From the NCBI RefSeq assembly GCF_000801105.2, contig NC_079519.1, positions 35,873,288 to 35,937,287 of the forward strand: DNA of 64,000 nt, written 5' to 3'. The notes below the pieces were generated by a model, which saw only the letters and a list, made by a program, of their open reading frames with translations, was not told where the DNA came from and did not search any database. Source of the stretch: Raphanus sativus. Lineage: Eukaryota > Streptophyta > Magnoliopsida > Brassicales > Brassicaceae. Below are positions 57,772 to 64,000 of the stretch, one piece after another. The number at the start of each line of letters is the position of its first letter. The stretch's first letter is position 1. A program made the position numbers and the translations under genes.

Positions 57772-58611
57772 CTAGATTAGGACCCGCCCTAAAGGGCGGA
57801 AATTGATTTGTCAAATTTCAATTAATAATATATGGTATTTATAATATGTGTATATAATATTATATATATTTTGTGTAACATTTATATATATATATACATA
57901 TTAGACATATATATAATATTTTATTAAATATATATAGAATTTAATAGTGTTATAATTTGTGTTGTACTTGTTATTAGTTTGTATTTAATCTTCTTTCATT
58001 TTTAGTATAATAATTTGTCTTGTCACACTTTTTACCTTTTAACTTATACACATAGTTATGCACATAGTCTCGTAAAATGTAATATATAAAAAACATATTT
58101 AAAAAATCTACTGACCATATGCCACCATTATTTGGTTGTTTGAACAAAAAAAATCATGTTCTTGCAGAACTGTGTATGTTGTGATATGATGTAGGTGAAG
58201 AGTAAATATATGGAAGTAAAGTTAGTGATACGAACATGAGCCTATGTTGGTCTATGCCACAATTATTTGGTTTTTGGAAGATCAATGAGCATAAGCATAC
58301 AAGGTCTTTGTATACTTACGTTGTAAATGAGTCGGATATTTTTTTTCTTATGTCTGGAATGATATGGAACTCGTTGATTTAAAAATGGTTCAGTTTTATA
58401 TGATCTAATTATATTAAGAGATTAACCAAAAATATTATAAAAGTGTTACTGGTTAGGTTTCTTTAACTAATCTATGGTGGTTAAGTTTTGGTTTAATTTA
58501 AGTTGGTAGGTTGCATTGTATATGAGGCATGATATATTTTAGCAACAACTATGAAAGAGTCCAAAATTTAAATGAAAACTTCAAATAATAGATAATCCCT
58601 AAATTAATAGA
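57772..58611 (-). mobile_element. Non-autonomous Helitron (family H-a, copy 3)
   Basis: On the minus strand it starts TCTATTAATTTAGGGATT at 58611 and ends CTAG at 57772. A perfect hairpin (CCGCCCTAAAGGGCGG) is present at 57784-57799, with A/T flanks. The region just inside the start (AGTCCAAAATTTAAATGAAA) also matches copy 1 near 10520-10545. Confidence 0.8.
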
Positions 58612-59113
58612 TTAGATTTCAAATAAGCAAGTCTCTAATGTGAATCTGATTCGTTCCCCACCCACCAAACGATGGGTCGATCCTATCCACGATGCCCAAT
58701 TTCTTATATACATATAACTGGCGCCTAACCTTACACTACCAACCATTATTTTCGAGGGATTAATGTATTAGTATCAATTTGACAATGATTAGCGCGTCCA
58801 ACTAAGAAACTATATATCGAGTTTTTTAATGTTAATGATAAGTATGCTATGTCGGCTTCAAATTTTGAATGAAGATCCTTTGCAAGTTGTTGGGGATTAC
58901 GATGGTGACAATTGATACGCTTTTAACGAATTGTTTTGAGCTATTATATTTATAACAAATTAAATGCCAACAATGGATGTTTCAATAACAGGAATTGGAG
59001 CTGCTAGAAAATACTGTTTACAAACCTTTTATCAACTAAGAGATCAATTAGAATCATGTCTGTTTACTTAAATTATGTTTTTATAATAAATATTGATTGG
59101 ATAATAATGAACA

Positions 59114-59150
59114 CTAGATTCTGACCCGCTTTTAAAAAGGCGGGTATTTT
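59114..59150 (-). mobile_element. Helitron 3' terminus, other end not found
   Basis: On the minus strand a GC hairpin (ACCCGC...GCGGGT) is followed by CTAG at 59114-59117 next to an A, matching the other Helitron ends here. No matching 5' TC terminus was recognised within the next 1.5 kb. Confidence 0.5.
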
Positions 59151-59309
59151 TTTGTTATTTTTTCAATATAAAGATTGATAATTCTTTGTTTTAATTATAT
59201 AAACTGTGACATGATCAAGTCTCAATTATGCGGTTTTGTTACAGTGACAGTATGACGAAATTTAAAATGCGTCACAACCATTTTATGTTTGTAAATAAAT
59301 TAAATAATG

Positions 59310-59802
59310 GTTTTATCCAGTGTTTTAAAATCCGACCCGGACCCGCGGTTGAACCAGAAAACCTGGTGACCGAAAAAAAATTCGGGTTGGGTTTTGTAAA
59401 AAACCCAAAATTTAAAAACCCGCAAAAACCCACTCAAACCAACTAAAACCCAAAACCCGGTACCGGTTGAACCAGTAGATAATTTTTTTAGTTGTATATC
59501 AAATGAAAATAAAAATATAAAAAGTTAAGTTAAGTATTCTAAATATTTATTAAACATAAAATATATACATATCCAAATTATTATTTTATGTTTTAAAGAT
59601 ATTTAGAAAGTAGTAACTTTAGTTTTATATATTTTTTATTTTTTTATATTTTATTAGCTAATATATTATTATATAATAAAACTAATTTATTTATTAATCT
59701 GCGGTTCATCCGCGGTTTACCTGCAGTCGACTCAATGACTCAGTAACCCGGTAAATCGTCCGGTTCAGTGTTCGGGTCGGTTTTCAAAACATTGGTTTTA
59801 TC
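59310..59802. mobile_element. hAT-like MITE with 8-bp target duplication
   Basis: The direct repeat GTTTTATC at 59310-59317 and 59795-59802 flanks 477 bases. The element begins CAGTGTTTTAAAATCCGACC and ends GGTTTTCAAAACATTG, which are inverted to each other. The GC-rich subterminal CCGCGGTTGAACC is found again at 861-1689. No transposase. Confidence 0.85.
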
Positions 59803-60224
59803 CGAAATACTTACTTGGGCTATTATATAATTTTAAAGATTTATAATTTATATAAAATATTGCTAAACATATAAACTGGCCAATAATATTTTTGATTAAG
59901 TCTCATCCTCATGTAGAATTTCAATCTCTAATATCAACTTATTAAAATTATTAAGACTTTAATTTGTAGTATTGATATTAAAAAGTTTATGGAATTTGAA
60001 TTTGATTATATAAAAACATAACCCATTTAATTAGTTAGCAAACCCATCTAAATGTTGAAATAGGCCCACAAAATCGAAAGACCATAATGCCATTAATGAA
60101 TTTTTTAGTTTGTTCATATAATTAAAAACATTTTTGGAAAATTTAAAATATTCATTAAGGGTATAATTCAGGAATGGTCATGTTTTAATGGTATTGATAA
60201 TGCTTATGTTAATGCTCTGCTAAT

Positions 60225-60334
60225 CAAGTTTTAAAAATAAATTTTCCAAGTTCTACCTATATACGGAGTCGGTCCTAGACTTGCAAGGGGTGGAAGCAAG
60301 TTTTAAAAATAAATTTTCCAAGTTCTACCTATAT
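60225..60334. repeat. Direct repeat of 38 bp with 34-bp spacer
   Basis: The 38 bases at 60225-60262 are repeated exactly at 60297-60334. The spacer contains GGAGTCGGTCCTAGACTTGC, a transposon-like end. It may be a small insertion or local duplication about 350 bases upstream of the U2AF65 gene. Confidence 0.7.
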
Positions 60335-60623
60335 GGCTATATATGAAGTTGTATTTCATTCATTTCACTATGTCAACTGAAACAGTATAATATGATTTTA
60401 GTACTGTGTATACTACTAATTGTGGCAAAATATTTTATTTTTGTTAAAGACAGGAAAGATCAAATATGAAAAAGCTCAAATATAGTAGACCCGTTAATAA
60501 TAAGGGCCCATGATTGATGAATTTGGACCTACTGAAACGCATCTACGGTTTGGTGTAGTAGGCCGGTTAAAACGGGTTAAACAGAAAGCCACTCCAATCA
60601 ATTTTTACCATAGTACCCTTAAC

Positions 60624-60632
60624 CTATAAAAA
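60624..60632 (+). promoter_or_regulatory. Candidate TATA box of the U2AF65 gene
   Basis: TATAAAAAG, about 55-60 bases upstream of the ATG at 60685. The position is compatible with a short leader. Inferred. Confidence 0.4.
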
Positions 60633-60684
60633 GTATAAACTTAGACAAATCCACTCTCCATTAATCAACAAATCATTGGAGAAG

Positions 60685-63600
60685 ATGAATAGAATCGCCG
60701 ATGATGAAAGCAACAACAAAAACGAGAACCACATAGCTCTGGAGAACGAAGACACCAAATTTCGAGTATGTGCTGCAGTGCACTTGATCTTCACCACATC
60801 TTCTTTGTTCGATTATGTGACTTTTTTTTTGTTTTCCTTTGTGTTGCGCAGGAATCTTCAAGAAGCAGAGTCAAGGACCGTGAAAGAGAGAAGAGAAGAG
60901 ACAGAGATAGGGAGCGAGGCCGCCATCATAGAGACCGTAGTGAGAGAGATGATGATGATCATCATCATCACAGATGTCGAAGGTCAGAACATAGATCACG
61001 TTCAAGGTCAAGGACACGCTCCAAGAGGTACCTTGGCTTCTCTGTTATATTCTATATTTACATGGCTTGAGGTTTATTCTTTGTGAATGTATGAACACAA
61101 AGGATTTAGTGTGATCTTTGATGTTTATTTAATGTCTGTTCCTAACTGATGTTTCTACTGATGTCTGACCGCTTTTCAGGAAGAGGGTAAGTGGATTCGA
61201 TATACGGCCCCCTGCTTCTGCAATGTTAGCTCCTACTACGGCCGTTGCTGCAGCAGCAGGTATATCGTCCTTCATCATCTACTCAAAACGTTATTTTATT
61301 CCTTAACTGCCTTGTTGTTTTTGATTGTACGTAGTTTTGGAAAAGATCATAGTCAATTACACGGTCTGACTTTGGTAAGCTGCATTTTTAATTGCACACC
61401 ACTTTAAATCCATGCTCTCTGGTGAAGTGGTTCTGGAACTGAGAGACCTTTTTTTGTCTTTTTTTTTGGTGGTGTTTGTTTTGTGTCTTATCTTTTTGTA
61501 GTAAGAAGGCTATGTTGGGTTAGTTTCCCCAACGTGTGCGGACAATGAGCCGACCTCTCTAGCTTTTAATAGTACAAGGAGCAATCAGTGATTTGCAACG
61601 GTTGTCATGGGTATTCTTCATCTTCAACTGGCAGCTATATGGCTGTTTTCTAGCCTTAAACAAATTTTGACATTTGCATTTATGCTTTTCCATATTTTAA
61701 AGTTCATAAGATGTTGGTTTGTTCTGTAATCAGCGGGTTTAGTTGGTAGGAAGGGTGTTCTATGTAGCTTTGTACTTGTTGTTTGGTTGGTCTCTGCTCA
61801 TCCGGAAAGTAATAATTTCTGATGATTTCTCTTGTTCTAGCAGCCCAGGTTCCTAGTGTGCCAGCTACCTTTAATATTCCAGGGATGTTCCCCAACGCGC
61901 TTGCAATGATCCCTAATCAGGTATAGATCCGTACTGTTACTTGCGTCTCTTTTAAGTTTTTTTTTTTCTTGTTTTTTATGCAGACGTACTTATAACGTCT
62001 CATGATTTCTTCTCACCTAGCAACTGGGAGCGCTTCCTTTATTGCCAGTTCAGGCAATGACTCAGCAGGTAAGAAATATCAATTCTATTTTATCTTATGG
62101 TTCTTCACCTTTTGTCAAGATTCCATTCCTAATACTTTGTTACGATCGCAGGCAACTAGGCACGCTAGACGAGTCTATGTTGGTGGCCTTCCACCCACTG
62201 CAAATGAGCAGGTTTTGTTACTTTTTTTTTTGTCTATTTTAATCATTTTAAATTTTAGCAATGTCATTGTAAGACTACTACTGAGAATCGATTTGCATAT
62301 TGTAGTCGGTGGCAGCTTTCTTTAGCCAAGTGATGTCAGCCGTTGGGGGAAACACTGCTGGGCCAGGTATCAAAATTTTCATTTTTTTTTGGTCTTATAC
62401 CTTTGACAAGCCCTAGACAATAAATCATTCTCTCTTTTCATTCATAGGCGATGCGGTGGTGAATGTTTACATAAACCATGAAAAGAAGTTCGCTTTTGTA
62501 GAGATGAGATCTGTTGAAGAGGCTAGTAATGCAATGGCATTAGACGGAATCATATTAGAGGTGGTTCATTATCTCTTACTCAGTTTAGATGTACAGTCTT
62601 ATTCTTCTTTGTTAATTACAATGTGTATTGTCAGTATTAACATGTTAGCTTTTGCTCATCTCCAGGGGGTTCCTGTAAAGGTGAAGAGGCCTACTGACTA
62701 TAATCCATCCCTTGCCGCAGCTCTTGGTCCGAGCCAGCCTAATCCCAATCTCAACTTGGCGGCTGTTGGATTGTCTTCGGTGTCTACTGGTGGGCTTGAG
62801 GTTCCGGACCGCTTATTTGTTGGTGGGCTTCCCTATTACTTGACAGAGGATCAGATCAGGGAGCTCTTGGAGTCCTTTGGGCCGCTAAGAGGTTTCAACT
62901 TGGTTAAAGACAGGGAAACTGGAAACTCGATGGGATACGCATTCTGTGTATTCCAGGATCCTTCAGTCACAGATATTGCATGTGCTGCTCTAAACGGGAT
63001 TAAGATGGGCAATAAAACACTTACAGTGAGGCGTGCAGTCCAAGGTGCGGTTCAACCTAAGCCTGAGCAAGAAGATATATTACTTCATGCTCAACAGCAG
63101 ATTGCTTTACAGGTGAGTGTTTGATTACTTCATGCTTTGTCCTTTTACTACTAATATATCTAAACGTTCTGAATATCACTAATTTAAGTGTTGTATCGAA
63201 CTTGTGTAACAGAGGCGTATGCTACAACCAGGAGGCACGCCCACCAAGATTGTCTGTTTGACTCAAGTAGTTACAGCTAATGATCTTGGCGACGATCAAG
63301 AATATGAAGACATAATGGAGGACATGAGACAGGAAGGTGGAAAATTCGGTAAGCAATTTCAGTTTTTTGAGTTTATGTTCCTGACGTAATGGCATTTATA
63401 CACGCATTCAAGCTCTTCTTACATGGTTGGAACTTTTGATAAATCATTCATGTGTGCAGGTAACTTGGTGAATGTAGTGATTCCGAGGCCCAATCCGGAT
63501 CGTGATGCAACACCAGGAGTTGGGAAGGTTCGGTTTTCAGCTCAGAGAAGCAGTTTCTTACTATTTCATTCACACAAACACATCCCTCTTAATGATATTT

Positions 63601-63766
63601 TTTATTATATTTAATATCAATGCAGGTGTTCTTAGAGTATGCGGACTTGGATGGCGCAGCAAAGGCAAGATCGGGGATGAATGGAAGAAAGTTTGGAGGA
63701 AACCAAGTGGTGGCTTTGTATTACCCTGAAAACAAGTATGCGCAAGGCGACTACGAAGGCTGCTGA
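60685..63766 (+). CDS. U2AF65B: U2 snRNP auxiliary factor large subunit (U2AF65B-like)
   Basis: Twelve exons with GT-AG borders: 60685-60765, 60852-61027, 61180-61259, 61841-61920, 62021-62068, 62152-62211, 62306-62366, 62448-62560, 62666-63112, 63213-63348, 63460-63527, 63626-63766. Total 1491 bases, 496 residues. The order is: a short Arg/Ser/Asp-rich region with a DDDDHHHH tract, a linker, RRM1 (RVYVGGLPP ... FAFVEM), RRM2 (RLFVGGLPYY ... GYAFCVF), then a C-terminal U2AF-homology motif (TKIVCLTQVV ... VFLEYADLDGAAKARSGMNGRKF). It binds the polypyrimidine tract at 3' splice sites in the nucleus with U2AF35 and recruits U2 snRNP. Arabidopsis homologues are, from memory, about 570-590 residues, so the N-terminal RS part is short here. 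The acceptor of exon 4 is a tandem TAGCAG. Confidence 0.92.
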
Positions 63767-64000
63767 TCTTTCTTTACTTTATTTGGACCTCTTCTTAGCA
63801 ACAAGTTTGAATCCTTTTGCTTTTGTTTTATGCATGGAGATATATTGGTGTGTTGAGATTATGACTGTATATTAGTAACCTAAAACTACATATACTTTTC
63901 GCTTTCCTGCCTGGAAAAAACTGTATGGTAACTTCTTCGAACATATTTACTAGATCATGCCGCACGGGTATTAATTTTCATTTTTAATTTTTATTTATTT

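Larger units (their letters stand above)
51900..60600. other. Long AT-rich intergenic region with transposon remnants
   Basis: No intact gene seen over 8.7 kb. Recognised items are listed separately: a Stowaway-like MITE (52219-52490), an RNase H remnant (54366-54705), two retroposon stubs (55219-55258, 56299-56335), a Helitron (57772-58611), a Helitron terminus (59114) and a hAT-like element (59318-59794). The rest is low-complexity AT-rich DNA. Confidence 0.55.

Noticed and set aside
60676..61086. Alternative first-exon reading of the U2AF65 gene as one 136-residue protein
   Set aside because: It starts at a non-ATG codon and reads through the first intron; splicing at 60765/60852 gives the RS-region sequence.
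1..64000. CRISPR arrays, prokaryotic operons or phage genes
   Set aside because: Intron-containing plant genes and plant transposons throughout; no regular spacer arrays.

Overview
The window looks like nuclear DNA from a Brassica-type crucifer. The genes have GT-AG introns and read as close relatives of Arabidopsis genes. The spaces between them are filled with plant Ty3/gypsy elements, a plant LINE, a tRNA-derived SINE, Helitrons and hAT elements. A MADS-box gene, a PIP5K with MORN repeats and a U2AF large subunit lie in the order I remember for Arabidopsis AT1G60880-AT1G60890-AT1G60900 (AGL56, PIP5K8, U2AF65B). This points to a segment syntenic with lower chromosome 1. The species cannot be named from sequence alone.

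Layout. 1-610: 5' end of an L-type lectin receptor kinase on the minus strand, cut by the window edge. 3371-9209: a LINE with a perfect 15-bp target-site duplication. 9246-10579: a Helitron. 12196-12659: an RNase H-like pseudogene, interrupted at 12660 by a Ty3/gypsy element (5' LTR 12660-13812, gag-pol 14531-19117, 3' LTR from 18982) that runs into a 100-N gap (19740-19839). 19840-31159, minus strand: an Athila-type element. Its 1885-residue gag-pol frame is open, but its third ORF is broken by frameshifts and by an 877-bp hAT insertion. 31263-31638: a chimeric fragment of the VPS34 PI3-kinase gene. 32749-33127 and 39117-39503: two tandemly duplicated defensin-like genes on the minus strand. 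35003-43300: Helitrons, a SINE and a duplicated block upstream of the MADS-box gene. 43356-43967: the MADS-box gene. 44947-47006: a Helitron. 47533-51139: the PIP5K. 51900-60600: AT-rich intergenic DNA with transposon remnants. 60685-63766: the U2AF65 gene.

The genes share no pathway visible here. The LecRK is a membrane receptor, the defensin-like peptides are secreted, the MADS protein is a transcription factor, the PIP5K makes PtdIns(4,5)P2, and U2AF65 recognises 3' splice sites. The most unusual signal is a scattered class of very short insertions (15-39 bp). Each ends in an A-rich tail resembling the 3' end of the local LINE or SINE and is flanked by short direct repeats. One of them lies between the TATA box and the start codon of a defensin-like gene.
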